Assembly: GCF_019134595.1 (NCBI RefSeq)
Contig: NZ_CP077770.1
Location: 1,074,001 to 1,138,000 of the forward strand
From: Pseudoalteromonas shioyasakiensis
GTDB taxonomy: Bacteria > Pseudomonadota > Gammaproteobacteria > Enterobacterales > Alteromonadaceae
Direction: 5' to 3'
Length of the DNA: 64,000 nt
Under the pieces are notes generated by a model that was given only the letters and a program-made list of their open reading frames with translations, was not told the origin of the DNA and searched no databases. Of the stretch, positions 34,758-44,208 are shown piece by piece (within the stretch, counting starts at the first letter, position 1; every line of letters begins with the position of its first letter). The position numbers were made by a program, and so were the translations under genes.

Positions 34758-36125
34758 ATGGTTTCACGTCGAGAATTTTTAGTAGGGGCGGGCACATTAG
34801 CCTTTTTAGGATTATCAAAAAGTGCCATAGGTAAAGTGTCGTTAGGTGATTTAAAAACAACGGCTGTCGGCTTTGGCCCGTTAATTCCTGATCCAGATAA
34901 ATTGCTCGACTTACCGGAGGGCTTTAGTTATCAAGTAGTTTCAAGCCTAGGTGAGAAAATGTCTGATGGGTTTACAGTACCGGACAAAGCCGATGGTATG
35001 GGTTGCCTAGCACTTGGTAATGACCGTGTTGCATTAGTGCGAAACCATGAGCTAAAGCCAAAAGACTTAGCGAAAGCTGAAGCAAGTATTGCCAATCATA
35101 AAACACCTCTGGCTTTTGATACTAACAGTGACGGTGTGGCGTTACCGGGTGGCACAAGTCATATCGTGTATAACTTAAAAACTCATCAAAAAGAGCAAGA
35201 GTACTTGTCATTGGTCGGCACTATTCGTAACTGTTCTGGCGGTATCACGCCATGGGGCACCTGGCTTACGTGCGAAGAAACTACAGATACCAAAGCCGAT
35301 GGATTTAACCAAGACCATGGTTATATTTTTGAAGTACCCGCAAATAGCAAAGGCTTAATTAAACCTGAGCCATTAAAAGCCATGGGTCGATTTAACCACG
35401 AGGCGGCTGCTGTTGACCCGCGCACCGGCATTGTTTATTTAACTGAAGATAAAGGTGATAGCGTCTTTTATCGTTTTATTCCAAAGGAATATGGCAAGCT
35501 GCATAAAGGCGGGCAATTACAAGCTATGGTGGTAAAAGGTAAGCCACAATTCGATAGCCGTAATTGGAATAATAAAGCCATGGGGCTACATCAAGAGCTT
35601 GAGGTTGAGTGGGTCAATTTAGATAACCCTGAAAGCCCGAAAGACGACTTACGCCTACGCGGATACAAACAAGGTGCGGCACTATTCGCTCGCGGTGAAG
35701 GTATTCACTGGGGTGATAAAGAGCTTTATTTTTGCTGTACCAATGGCGGTAAAAAACAACTTGGTCAGGTTATGAAATATCAGCCATCAGAATTTGAGGG
35801 CACAGATAAAGAAGCACAGCAACCAGGTAAAATCTCGTTGTTTGTAGAAAGTACTAGCAAAACCCTATACAACTTTGGCGATAACCTAACCGTGTCACCT
35901 AATGGTCATTTAATTGTTTGTGAAGACCAATACACCGATGTGGTTGATAATCATCTTCGCGGTGTGACACCCCAAGGGCAAGTTTATAATTTTGCCCGTT
36001 TAGTGGCGCAAACCGAGCTGGCAGGTGCCTGTTTTTCACCAGATGGTAGCACTTTGTTTGTGAACGTTTACTCACCTTCAAAAACACTTGCTATAACAGG
36101 TCCATGGCATAAGTTTAGTGTTTAA
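34758..36125 (+). CDS. PhoX-family (DUF839) Tat-exported protein
   Basis: A 455-residue protein opening with a Tat signal (SRREFLVGAGTLAFLGLSKSA), so it is exported folded. The rest is a beta-propeller-like DUF839 domain with ADGMGCLALGNDRVALVRNHE, TPWGTWLTCEET, FNHEAAAVDP and GACFSPDGSTLFVN. In PhoX phosphatases such acidic and His residues hold calcium and iron. It is shorter than typical PhoX (about 600), so it could be a related phosphatase or a different hydrolase. It forms a single-gene unit. Confidence 0.85.
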   Translation: MVSRREFLVGAGTLAFLGLSKSAIGKVSLGDLKTTAVGFGPLIPDPDKLLDLPEGFSYQVVSSLGEKMSDGFTVPDKADGMGCLALGNDRVALVRNHELKPKDLAKAEASIANHKTPLAFDTNSDGVALPGGTSHIVYNLKTHQKEQEYLSLVGTIRNCSGGITPWGTWLTCEETTDTKADGFNQDHGYIFEVPANSKGLIKPEPLKAMGRFNHEAAAVDPRTGIVYLTEDKGDSVFYRFIPKEYGKLHKGGQLQAMVVKGKPQFDSRNWNNKAMGLHQELEVEWVNLDNPESPKDDLRLRGYKQGAALFARGEGIHWGDKELYFCCTNGGKKQLGQVMKYQPSEFEGTDKEAQQPGKISLFVESTSKTLYNFGDNLTVSPNGHLIVCEDQYTDVVDNHLRGVTPQGQVYNFARLVAQTELAGACFSPDGSTLFVNVYSPSKTLAITGPWHKFSV

Positions 36126-36139
36126 CAAATAAAAGAGTT

Positions 36140-36832
36140 TTACTCTAATTCACTAATTATTAGTAACGGAAAGTTCTTTGACGAGCGGGGCTGCCAATCT
36201 GCAAACTCAATATTACTCACATTCAGTGTATTGAGTGCTTTTTTTGAGTAGCTCCAGCCTCTGGCTTTTTGTGCCACAGCTGCACGTTTTAGCTCTTTAG
36301 ATAAACCAATCGTTAGCAAGTCATGATTAACCCCGCGTTTTGCATAAAAGGCTTTTTCACGAGCCACGGCTTTTGCAATTATTTCATCGTAATGAGTGCG
36401 TAAAGCCTGCCACTTGGTTGTTTTTTCTGGCACTTTTAAATGGCTTACCATGGCATCAATGTCGCTATCTCGCCAGCGAGCTGAAGCGGCATCGCCGTGC
36501 CAACCGACAATGGCGTTCTTAGCTATGGTAGTAGGGTTTCCTGCAAGCAATACGTAATTCGCACACGACGAAAAGCAAAATTGTTTTATATGAACTTTTA
36601 AATTATGCGCCAAAACCAACTCGGCGAGGTCCATACCTAAATCAACGTTTCCGCCACCACTGGTAATTTGTATACTGTTTATGCTTGGCTGCTCAGCCAA
36701 AAGCTGTGCAACATGTTGATTGTTTTTGGCACTAATTTCGCCCTGATAAATAATGCGCTGCTCGCTTTGTGACACACCGGCAAAGCTTAACCAAGGGATA
36801 ATTAAAAACAGACTAAAAAATACACGCAACAT
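36140..36832 (-). CDS. Exported ClpP-fold serine protease-like protein
   Basis: A 230-residue protein with a signal peptide ending near SFA. A ClpP/crotonase-like core shows ITSGGGNVDLGMDLAELV, then FSSCANYVLLAG where the nucleophile Ser is expected, and IVGWHGD supplying the His. It is like periplasmic COG3904 proteins; the substrate is unknown. It converges with the PhoX-like gene, 14 bases apart. Confidence 0.78.
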   Translation of the reverse strand: MLRVFFSLFLIIPWLSFAGVSQSEQRIIYQGEISAKNNQHVAQLLAEQPSINSIQITSGGGNVDLGMDLAELVLAHNLKVHIKQFCFSSCANYVLLAGNPTTIAKNAIVGWHGDAASARWRDSDIDAMVSHLKVPEKTTKWQALRTHYDEIIAKAVAREKAFYAKRGVNHDLLTIGLSKELKRAAVAQKARGWSYSKKALNTLNVSNIEFADWQPRSSKNFPLLIISELE

Positions 36833-36875
36833 AAAACGCTAACCTTATAAATTGTATGACAATTCTATCATGCTT

Positions 36876-37796
36876 TTAGGGTTTTTTAGCGGCTTTTTTG
36901 GCGCTGACTTTAGCTGCATGTTTAGTAATCCACTTAGTCATTTTTTTCATTAAAGCGGGTGGAAAATCATGGCCCATTCCGGGCACGACTTTTAACTTAC
37001 TGCGCTTTATTAACAGAGCGGTGTTGATGCCCGCAGACAGTGGCATAACAGGATCAGCACTGCCGTGGATCACTAACGTGGGGGCTTTAATCTTCTTTAA
37101 AAGTTGTTCGCGATACGGCGTTGCGGCAATGGCTGCAAGCTGACGTTTAAAGCCAGTTTGATTCGTGTGGGCCCGCTCAATATAGCGCTCAGCATTGGCG
37201 TATAAAGCGTGTTCATCTTGTGGGTAAGCTGGGCTGCCAATGAGTTGGTTTAGCCGAACATTGTAATCAATCGCGGCTTCTTTATTACTGCTTCGGGGGC
37301 GTATTTTAGCGAGCTTTACCAATAGGTTAATGTTTGAACCCGAAAACGATAACGGCGAGCTACTCGACATAATTGAAGTTAAGCTCAGTACACGTTTTTT
37401 ATACTTTGCCGCGGCAATTTGCGCGATCATGCCACCCATCGAAGCCCCCACTAAGTGCGCTTTTTTGATAGCCAGTGCATCCATTAATTCTTTTACATCG
37501 CGAGCCATGTCATCGAGCGAATAGGGCAGCTTTGCGCGAATGGGTAATCGGCGGCTAAGCCAATGCTTTACGAGACTCGGCTTGCCTAAGTCATCTAACG
37601 ATGAAGATAGCCCTGCATCACGATTATCAAAACGAATAACCCGAAAGCCTTTTTCGACCAAGCCAAAATATAGCGACTCTGGCCAAACGGTAAATTGAGC
37701 ACCTAAGCCAATAATTAAAATGATCACCGGTGCATTTTTATCGCCTTCATCTTGATAACTAATACTGATACCACTAGCTGTAAGGATATGTTCCAT
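36876..37796 (-). CDS. Alpha/beta hydrolase
   Basis: A 306-residue cytoplasmic alpha/beta hydrolase. RFDNRDAGLS is the oxyanion-side motif, GASMGGM near residue 119 holds the nucleophile Ser, IHGSADPVMPL holds the acid, and GMGHDFPP the catalytic His. It resembles esterases and haloperoxidase-like enzymes. The C-terminus is a lysine-rich tail (AKVSAKKAAKKP). It starts 44 bases upstream of the ClpP-like gene and may be cotranscribed with it. Confidence 0.88.
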   Translation of the reverse strand: MEHILTASGISISYQDEGDKNAPVIILIIGLGAQFTVWPESLYFGLVEKGFRVIRFDNRDAGLSSSLDDLGKPSLVKHWLSRRLPIRAKLPYSLDDMARDVKELMDALAIKKAHLVGASMGGMIAQIAAAKYKKRVLSLTSIMSSSSPLSFSGSNINLLVKLAKIRPRSSNKEAAIDYNVRLNQLIGSPAYPQDEHALYANAERYIERAHTNQTGFKRQLAAIAATPYREQLLKKIKAPTLVIHGSADPVMPLSAGINTALLIKRSKLKVVPGMGHDFPPALMKKMTKWITKHAAKVSAKKAAKKP

Positions 37797-37869
37797 AGAC
37801 TGACAAATAAGCTTACGCAGGTATCATCAGCTTAGTGTGTGAAGTTGGCAGTTTAGTGACAGAAAGAAG

Positions 37870-37901
37870 AATAGACAGCATATGGCTACATGCTGTCTAT
37901 T
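37870..37901 (-). terminator. Hairpin terminator of the siderophore-type receptor gene
   Basis: A perfect 12-bp stem (aatagacagcat / atgctgtctatt) with an 8-base loop lies just past the receptor stop; the following leftward sequence is pyrimidine-rich. Confidence 0.65.
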
Positions 37902-37915
37902 GTCAGGGAGTTTTC

Positions 37916-40285
37916 TTAGAAGTAAGCGGTAACGCCAATCCAGAAATTACGGCCTTTATCTTTAACGTTGTAGTCGTCTGTGAATGTTACTTCGCTAACT
38001 ACACCGCGACCTGTTAGGTATTCATACTCACCATCGCCATTTAGGTCGGTATAGCTAGTGCTATATGAGGTGAAATCTTCGTCTAATAGGTTGTTTACAC
38101 GGGCATTGATTTGCACGTACTCATTTACATAAAACTGCGCACCTAAATTAAGTAGGTTGTAGTTTTTGTAATACAGCGCTTTATCGTGCACGTTATCCCA
38201 ACCGCGGTAACGGTCTGAACGATATACACCCTGTAGGTATAAGTTCATAAAGTCAGTCGCTTCCCAGTTTAGGGTAAGGTTTGCCATGTGCTCAGCTGAG
38301 TTAGTTAATGGTTGACCTTCTTCAGGTCCGCTCTTTTGTTCGCTATCAGTCCACGTGTAGTTACCGTTAACAGACACTGTTTTAGTGATTGTGTATTGAC
38401 CAGCAATTTCAACACCTTGAAGGTCTACTTCGTCGATATTGATCTTTTGGCTGTAGCTATCGTAGCCAAGTTGATCGTATTGACCTAAGTTCACACAAGG
38501 GCGTACATCGTTAGTTTGTTCACAGCTTAAAATAGTGTCGCCGCGGGCAATCTTGTCTTCAAACTTGGTGTTGTAGTAAGTCACATTAATGTTGTGATCG
38601 CCATCAAGCGAAGTCCAGTAAAGTGCAACTTCTGAGTTCACACTGGTTTCTGGTTCTAAATCTGGGTTACCCGCAAATGGGCTTGTGCCCTGACCACCAA
38701 ATCCGGTGATACCGTCGTAAAGATCAGTGGTTTGCGGCGTTTTATAACCTGTACTCACACCACCTTTTAAGGTCCAAGTGTCAGAGAGGTTATATACACC
38801 GTAAACGCGCGGTGACACTTGGCTGCCAAATACATCATGGTCATCGTAACGAGCACCTAATGTAAAGGTAAAGTTGTCAGTTGCCATCCAGTTATCTTCG
38901 GCAAAGACTGAGTACATGTTTTGCTCTTGTACTTGACCTGCTTGGTCACTTTCAAGGCCAAATACGCCGTCTTTTAATTCACCGTCGATAAGCTGACCAC
39001 CAATTGCTAGGTTATGGCTACCAAAGCTACCTGTGATAGGAATATCAAAGCGTAAGTCATAGGTATATTGGCTGCTTTCAAGTGGGCGAGCAGGGCGCGG
39101 TAAGAATGTTTCTTCGGCTAAGTCTTTACGTGCTTGTTCGTCCATTCCTTCGTATTCGCCTGTACCATCGTACATAGCTTGCAGTTCTAATCGCTCGCTT
39201 ACACTCAGTGGTAAAGTACGGCCATTGTTTTGCGTATCAACATAAGATACAGAGGCCTTAACCGTTGCCCAATTAAGTTCACCATCGTAGCTGAGTGACC
39301 ACCATTCACGGTCAAACTCTTGGTCTGCCGCATAACCTGCACGCGGGTTTACTTGGCCGCGGCGGTCTTGCCAAATTGATTCAATGTTATCTTTAGTACC
39401 AAGCGGGTAAGTTATTGTGCCTGACTCAATGTCGTAGCTTGGCGTGTTGTCGTACACTTGGCTTGAGTTATCGTAATCAAAACGTAAATGATGCGACTCA
39501 AACGGAGTATAAGTTAAAGTAAAACCATACTGCTCGTTTGTATTATCAACGGTACGACCGCCACTACCAAAGCCTAATGAACGAACATGTACAACACCAT
39601 TAGGATCGGTTGCTGGTTCAAATGTTGGCGATGATGCTTGTTGCTCGTAAACGCTGCCGCGTACACCTAAGCTTAATACGTCTTTGATAAGCGGACCCAT
39701 CACACTGAAGTCAGTGGTAATGTCATCACCAAAATCATCGTTTTGTTGTAATGAACGGCTAAAAGATACTGCACCGCTCCAGCTGTCAGTGTGCTTTTTA
39801 GTGATGATATTGATTACACCACCTAGCGCATCTGCACCATAAAGTGTTGATGCAGGGCCGCGAATTACTTCAACTCGCTCAATGGCATCGACCGGTGGTA
39901 CGTGGTTAAACGCGTTACCACCAAAGTTGTTTGGATAAATATCGCCATGGTTATTTTGGCGTTTACCATCAATAAGTAACAGGGTGTATTCACCTGTTAA
40001 ACCACGCATACTTACACTGCCTTGGCCTGTTTTATCACGGGTTGTGCCAATGTCGATACCTTCTAAATACTGCACAGCATCAAGTACTGAGGTGAAGGCA
40101 TGAGACTTAATATCTTCATTGGTGATGATCGAAATACTTGCAGGTGCTTCGGTAACTTTTTGCTCAAAACCTGTTGCAGTGATAACTAAGCGTTCCATAT
40201 CTTGTTTCGGCTTAGCGTCATCAGCAAAGGCTGAAAAATGTGTTGCTATGGCAAGTGCCAGTAAGCTTGGTTTTATTGATTTCAT
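37916..40285 (-). CDS. TonB-dependent receptor, siderophore (CirA/FepA) type
   Basis: A 789-residue outer-membrane receptor. The signal peptide ends at FSAFA. The TonB box region reads MERLVITATGFEQ, the plug has ITNEDIKSHAFTSVLDAVQYLEGIDI and VEVIRGPASTLYGADALGGVINIITKK, and the barrel ends FWIGVTAYF. Colicin-I/enterobactin-type receptors have these features and import ferric siderophores. The ATG at 40285 has GGA about 8 bases upstream; upstream in-frame starts lack a signal peptide. A Fur-like box lies about 75 bases upstream, so iron control is probable. It is divergent from an MFS transporter. Confidence 0.92.
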   Translation of the reverse strand: MKSIKPSLLALAIATHFSAFADDAKPKQDMERLVITATGFEQKVTEAPASISIITNEDIKSHAFTSVLDAVQYLEGIDIGTTRDKTGQGSVSMRGLTGEYTLLLIDGKRQNNHGDIYPNNFGGNAFNHVPPVDAIERVEVIRGPASTLYGADALGGVINIITKKHTDSWSGAVSFSRSLQQNDDFGDDITTDFSVMGPLIKDVLSLGVRGSVYEQQASSPTFEPATDPNGVVHVRSLGFGSGGRTVDNTNEQYGFTLTYTPFESHHLRFDYDNSSQVYDNTPSYDIESGTITYPLGTKDNIESIWQDRRGQVNPRAGYAADQEFDREWWSLSYDGELNWATVKASVSYVDTQNNGRTLPLSVSERLELQAMYDGTGEYEGMDEQARKDLAEETFLPRPARPLESSQYTYDLRFDIPITGSFGSHNLAIGGQLIDGELKDGVFGLESDQAGQVQEQNMYSVFAEDNWMATDNFTFTLGARYDDHDVFGSQVSPRVYGVYNLSDTWTLKGGVSTGYKTPQTTDLYDGITGFGGQGTSPFAGNPDLEPETSVNSEVALYWTSLDGDHNINVTYYNTKFEDKIARGDTILSCEQTNDVRPCVNLGQYDQLGYDSYSQKINIDEVDLQGVEIAGQYTITKTVSVNGNYTWTDSEQKSGPEEGQPLTNSAEHMANLTLNWEATDFMNLYLQGVYRSDRYRGWDNVHDKALYYKNYNLLNLGAQFYVNEYVQINARVNNLLDEDFTSYSTSYTDLNGDGEYEYLTGRGVVSEVTFTDDYNVKDKGRNFWIGVTAYF

Positions 40286-40360
40286 TGTAGGTTTCCAGTT
40301 CTTTTTGTAGGTTATCCCTTTGAGGAACGATGCGTATACTACAGAAATGAAAAATACAAT

Positions 40361-40375
40361 CAATAATTATTCTTA
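40361..40375. promoter_or_regulatory. Fur-like box in front of the TonB receptor
   Basis: CAATAATTATTCTTA matches 10 of 14 defined positions of the 7-1-7 Fur pattern TGATAATNATTATCA. It lies in the divergent region between the receptor and the MFS gene. Confidence 0.5.
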
Positions 40376-40537
40376 TTTAGATTAATCTTTTTCAAGTTGG
40401 CTTAACATTATTCACAATTAAGTTGCGTTTGTTTTTTAGCTAATTAATACGCTGTTACAAACAAGTTTTAGATTAAATACCCAAGGCAGATTCCGTTCCT
40501 GTATAGTGTTTTAATCATCATCATAAAAATTAAAATA

Positions 40538-41794
40538 ATGAATTCAGATATCTCTTTAGCGCGCTTCAAGCAGTTTCCAGTGCTTATGTGGATCTTCCTA
40601 TTTGGCTCATTTATTACCCGTGGTAGCTATTACATGGTGTGGCCATTTCTTGCGGTGATCTTGTACGAAAAGTTTGCTTTATCGGCGACAGAAGTCGGTT
40701 TGGTACTTACCAGTGCCGCGGTGATTTCAGTGTTCACTAGTTTTATTGGCAGCAGCCTATCAGATAAAGTGGGCCGGCATACGCTGATGTACATTACCGG
40801 CGTGCTGTATATCATTTCTTTCTCGCTGTTAGCTGAGGTAGAAACCGTGGCCGGTTATGTGATTGTAATGACCTTATGCTCGATTGCGACTGCACTTTGG
40901 CGACCACTAACCAGTGCGGCGATTGGCGATATTATTGATGATGCACAAACTCGTGAGTTGGCCATGCAGTCGCTGTACTTTATTGTTAATGTGGGCTGTG
41001 CGGTGGGTCCATTAGCAGGGGTATGGCTAGGTTTAACCGGTGAGCAGTCTAGCTTTTATATTACCGCAGGGGCATTTGCTATTTTATTGGTGCTGCTTGT
41101 TTGGGGCTTTAATTTTAGTGATAAAGCAGCAAATAATACCGCAGCAATTGATGAGCCAGAAGAGAAAAAACCAGCTGTACAGGGCAAGCAAATCTTACGT
41201 ATTCTATTTGCAGATAAGCTGCTGCAGTGTTTAATTTTAGCCAATATTTTGTGCATGTTTATTTATGCGCAAATGGATAGTTCACTCATACAATACCTAA
41301 CTCGTGCAGAGGCACCCGACCTACTTGCATTGATTTCAGCGCTGATATTTACCAATGCGTTAGTGATCATTTCGAGTCAATTTTTGCTGTTAAAAATGAT
41401 GGCACGATTTAGCCTAACGGTACGCATTCAAATTGGCTTGGTGCTACTAATGGTGTCGCAGTTTTGGCTAGCACTTAATCCCCTCGATTTATTCTGGGGC
41501 TGGATTGGTGCGATAGTGGTGATGAGTTTGGCCGAAACTATTTTGTTTCCTACGATGAACGTTCACCTTGATAGGCTCGCACCATCACACCTACGTGGTG
41601 CGTACTTTGGCGCGGCTTCGTTTTATGATTTAGGATTTGCTTTAGCACCACTCGGTGGTGGTTTAATTTTAGATTATTACGATGGCCCAACCTTATTCTT
41701 TGTAGCGGGAGGGCTTTGTCTTGTGGTGATTTACTTATACGCCATACTCGAAAAGTTACCCAGACCCGATTTTGCAAGCACATTGCCAAAGTAA
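40538..41794 (+). CDS. MFS transporter
   Basis: A 418-residue inner-membrane major-facilitator protein with about 12 helices. The first-loop motif GSSLSDKVGRHTLM is the family signature. It has the general form of drug or multisubstrate exporters (MdtH-like). The divergent iron receptor suggests siderophore export or uptake, but nothing else supports this. No ribosome site is seen before the ATG at 40538. Confidence 0.9.
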   Translation: MNSDISLARFKQFPVLMWIFLFGSFITRGSYYMVWPFLAVILYEKFALSATEVGLVLTSAAVISVFTSFIGSSLSDKVGRHTLMYITGVLYIISFSLLAEVETVAGYVIVMTLCSIATALWRPLTSAAIGDIIDDAQTRELAMQSLYFIVNVGCAVGPLAGVWLGLTGEQSSFYITAGAFAILLVLLVWGFNFSDKAANNTAAIDEPEEKKPAVQGKQILRILFADKLLQCLILANILCMFIYAQMDSSLIQYLTRAEAPDLLALISALIFTNALVIISSQFLLLKMMARFSLTVRIQIGLVLLMVSQFWLALNPLDLFWGWIGAIVVMSLAETILFPTMNVHLDRLAPSHLRGAYFGAASFYDLGFALAPLGGGLILDYYDGPTLFFVAGGLCLVVIYLYAILEKLPRPDFASTLPK

Positions 41795-41862
41795 ATTTAT
41801 AGCGTGAAATTGCACAACAGCTGCTACCTTTATAACTCACACATTTAACGTTGAGGTGTAAC

Positions 41863-42336
41863 ATGGCTGTTTCTGCAATCCCAAAAGGTTTCCATGCGGT
41901 AACCCCGTATTTGATTATTGATGGCGCAACAAAAGCTATCGAATTCTATAAGCAGGCTTTTAATGCCGAGCTTGTAATGCAAATGCCAATGCCTGATGGT
42001 GGGGTGGCGCACGGCGAGATAAAAATAGGCGACTCCTACATCATGCTTTCTGACACCTACCCTGAAATGGAATACAAATCTCCACAGCAGCTTGGCGGTA
42101 CACCTGTCAATATGATGCTGTATGTTGAAGATGTCGATGCTGTTTTTGCCAAAGCGTTGTCGCTTGGCGCGAAAGAGCTACGCCCTGTGCACGACCAATT
42201 TTATGGTGATAGGTCGGGCACGTTAGCTGACCCATTTGGCCATATATGGAACATCGCGACGCATAAAGAAGACCTAACCGAACAAGAATTAATCGAGCGC
42301 ATGGGAGAGCTCATGAGTAAAGAGCAGGATGCTTAA
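41863..42336 (+). CDS. VOC-family (PhnB-like glyoxalase-fold) protein
   Basis: A 157-residue protein of the vicinal oxygen chelate fold: [19 protein letters not shown] opens the first half, [15 protein letters not shown] the second, and [17 protein letters not shown] ends the core. This matches PhnB-like proteins of unclear role. The ATG at 41863 has GAGGTG 5 bases upstream; a TTG four codons earlier is less likely. It overlaps the Omp85-type gene by 3 bases at the converging stops. Confidence 0.88.
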   Translation: MAVSAIPKGFHAVTPYLIIDGATKAIEFYKQAFNAELVMQMPMPDGGVAHGEIKIGDSYIMLSDTYPEMEYKSPQQLGGTPVNMMLYVEDVDAVFAKALSLGAKELRPVHDQFYGDRSGTLADPFGHIWNIATHKEDLTEQELIERMGELMSKEQDA

Positions 42337-43973
42337 AAAGTTGTTTCAACCGACATTCCTATTTGCCACGAATCAACGTCTTGGTAACTGCCCAGAGGCG
42401 TACTAAAGTCGATATGGATCACATTGTCGTTACTTGAGCGCGATGAATATAGGCGAATACCAACGCCTGCACTGGTTAGCATTGAATCTGAAATATTTGC
42501 AGTTTCAGTGCTGCCAAATGCTTGGCCTACATCAACAAAGCCAACAAAGCCTACATCTACAAACTGATACAGATTGATATTAGGGTACATTCTTAGTTCA
42601 GCCGTTGCTTGTACGCTTGAGGTACCATGCTGGTAACTTTCTGGGAAGCCCCGCATGCCTTCTTCACCACCAACAGCCAGTGGTTTGTCAGCAAATTCAT
42701 GGTTTTGCCAATGACCATTTAGATGCGCATAAAAAGCAAATGAGTCTGACCAGCGATAGTTCATTTGTGCTTTTGAATAAAGCGCTAAACGGTCATCAAG
42801 CTCAGTTCCGACATTACCTTTGATGCCAGCGGCAAATCGATACAAGGCGTTATTGTTAAACCACGCTTTGGTAAGGTTTGTATCAAATAAAAAGCCTTGG
42901 CCAAAATTTACGGTATCGATGGCAAACTTTGAATTTAGCTCCCAACCTAGGTTAACGTCTTCGTTGTGGTTTATTAGGTCAATATCGTGTAATACGGCGT
43001 AATTGTCCTCTAGCCAATGTAATCCGACCCAAGGCGCTGCAATGGTGTAATCGTTAAGGCCTGCAAGCAAAGGCTCTGTTTCAAAAGGGCGGTAACTGAC
43101 ATCTTCGTAATCAATCCCAGCAAGCCAGTGAAAGGTTTGCTGACTGTCTTGCGATAAAATTCCGCCGTAAGCAAACTGGGCGATTAATTCATCGGTAAAG
43201 AACTCTGAACGAGTCATGCCATTTTGATAGATATAACTTTTTTGCTTTTGTGATTTAGCAAAGTAGCGCATTAGTGCGTCACTGCTGCGTTGATAAAAAG
43301 GCTGATGATAATCCACTAAAAAGACTTGCCCGTCATCGTAATCATCAGCTTGTAAAGTGAGGGTTGCATGAGGCTGCCAAGGCACTGGCATTTGCAGCAC
43401 TGAGTGGTAGCCTGAGCGTTCATGATCTGATTTATACTTTAATGATGCACGAATACCGTAGCCTAAAAAGTTTTCTTCTTTAAAACCTAAGCTGTATTTA
43501 TTATTGCCGCTACTACGGCCAAAATTAATGGTTGGCAATAAACTCCAGGTATCCCAGGTATCGATTTGCACCACGCGGGGTTCATCTTCAAGGCAATCTT
43601 TTGTATAGCTAACTTTGGTATCTCTTAAGTATTTTTTGCTGCGCAGAATACGTTCCGCTTCTTGTAGCTGACGCTCACTGACTTGGTCACCCTCTTTAAA
43701 GGTAATTTGCTCACTAACAACTTTGTTTTTGGTATCAATGTGCAGCCAGTTGATAAAGCGATGTAGGGCGGTTGTTTCAGGGTCATTAGGATCGAAAATC
43801 GTATGAGTATCAATATTGAGTTTATCAACAGTGATGTCTTTGTCTTCGCTTAATTCTGCAGTAGGTTTGCTTTTTACTTCACAAACCACATCTAAGCTTA
43901 AAGGCTCATTTGCATAAACAGTCCCTGTAGCAGTGCATGTTATTAATAAAACAGGTGTTATTTTATTCATCAT
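42333..43973 (-). CDS. Omp85-superfamily outer-membrane protein, single POTRA
   Basis: A 546-residue exported protein. The signal peptide ends near VYA. One POTRA-like domain (about 55-125, [21 protein letters not shown] and [11 protein letters not shown]) precedes a C-terminal 16-strand-type barrel (from about 150) with [12 protein letters not shown] (compare the RGF motif of Omp85 lid loops), ending MSVETTF. BamA has five POTRA domains and TamA three, so this is a reduced form. A passenger or partner is not apparent. The ATG at 43973 has AGG 7 bases upstream. Confidence 0.85.
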   Translation of the reverse strand: MMNKITPVLLITCTATGTVYANEPLSLDVVCEVKSKPTAELSEDKDITVDKLNIDTHTIFDPNDPETTALHRFINWLHIDTKNKVVSEQITFKEGDQVSERQLQEAERILRSKKYLRDTKVSYTKDCLEDEPRVVQIDTWDTWSLLPTINFGRSSGNNKYSLGFKEENFLGYGIRASLKYKSDHERSGYHSVLQMPVPWQPHATLTLQADDYDDGQVFLVDYHQPFYQRSSDALMRYFAKSQKQKSYIYQNGMTRSEFFTDELIAQFAYGGILSQDSQQTFHWLAGIDYEDVSYRPFETEPLLAGLNDYTIAAPWVGLHWLEDNYAVLHDIDLINHNEDVNLGWELNSKFAIDTVNFGQGFLFDTNLTKAWFNNNALYRFAAGIKGNVGTELDDRLALYSKAQMNYRWSDSFAFYAHLNGHWQNHEFADKPLAVGGEEGMRGFPESYQHGTSSVQATAELRMYPNINLYQFVDVGFVGFVDVGQAFGSTETANISDSMLTSAGVGIRLYSSRSSNDNVIHIDFSTPLGSYQDVDSWQIGMSVETTF

Positions 43974-44208
43974 TATTATGCCTACTAAATACCAAGGAGA
44001 CGCAGCGTGTTTGGCTTTATCAACCTTTAAATTCTTTACAGTTATCAGCATAAAATCGCTAACTTAAGAAAAACTTAACTAAAACTTAAACTTCATTGAA
44101 GATTGTAAGTTCATGATTAATAGACGTTATGCTAACTAACTGTGGCGAAGTTAATCGAGAAATAGCTGGCTTACGTATGATTTCTTAAGGTTTCTAATAG
44201 AGTAAATA

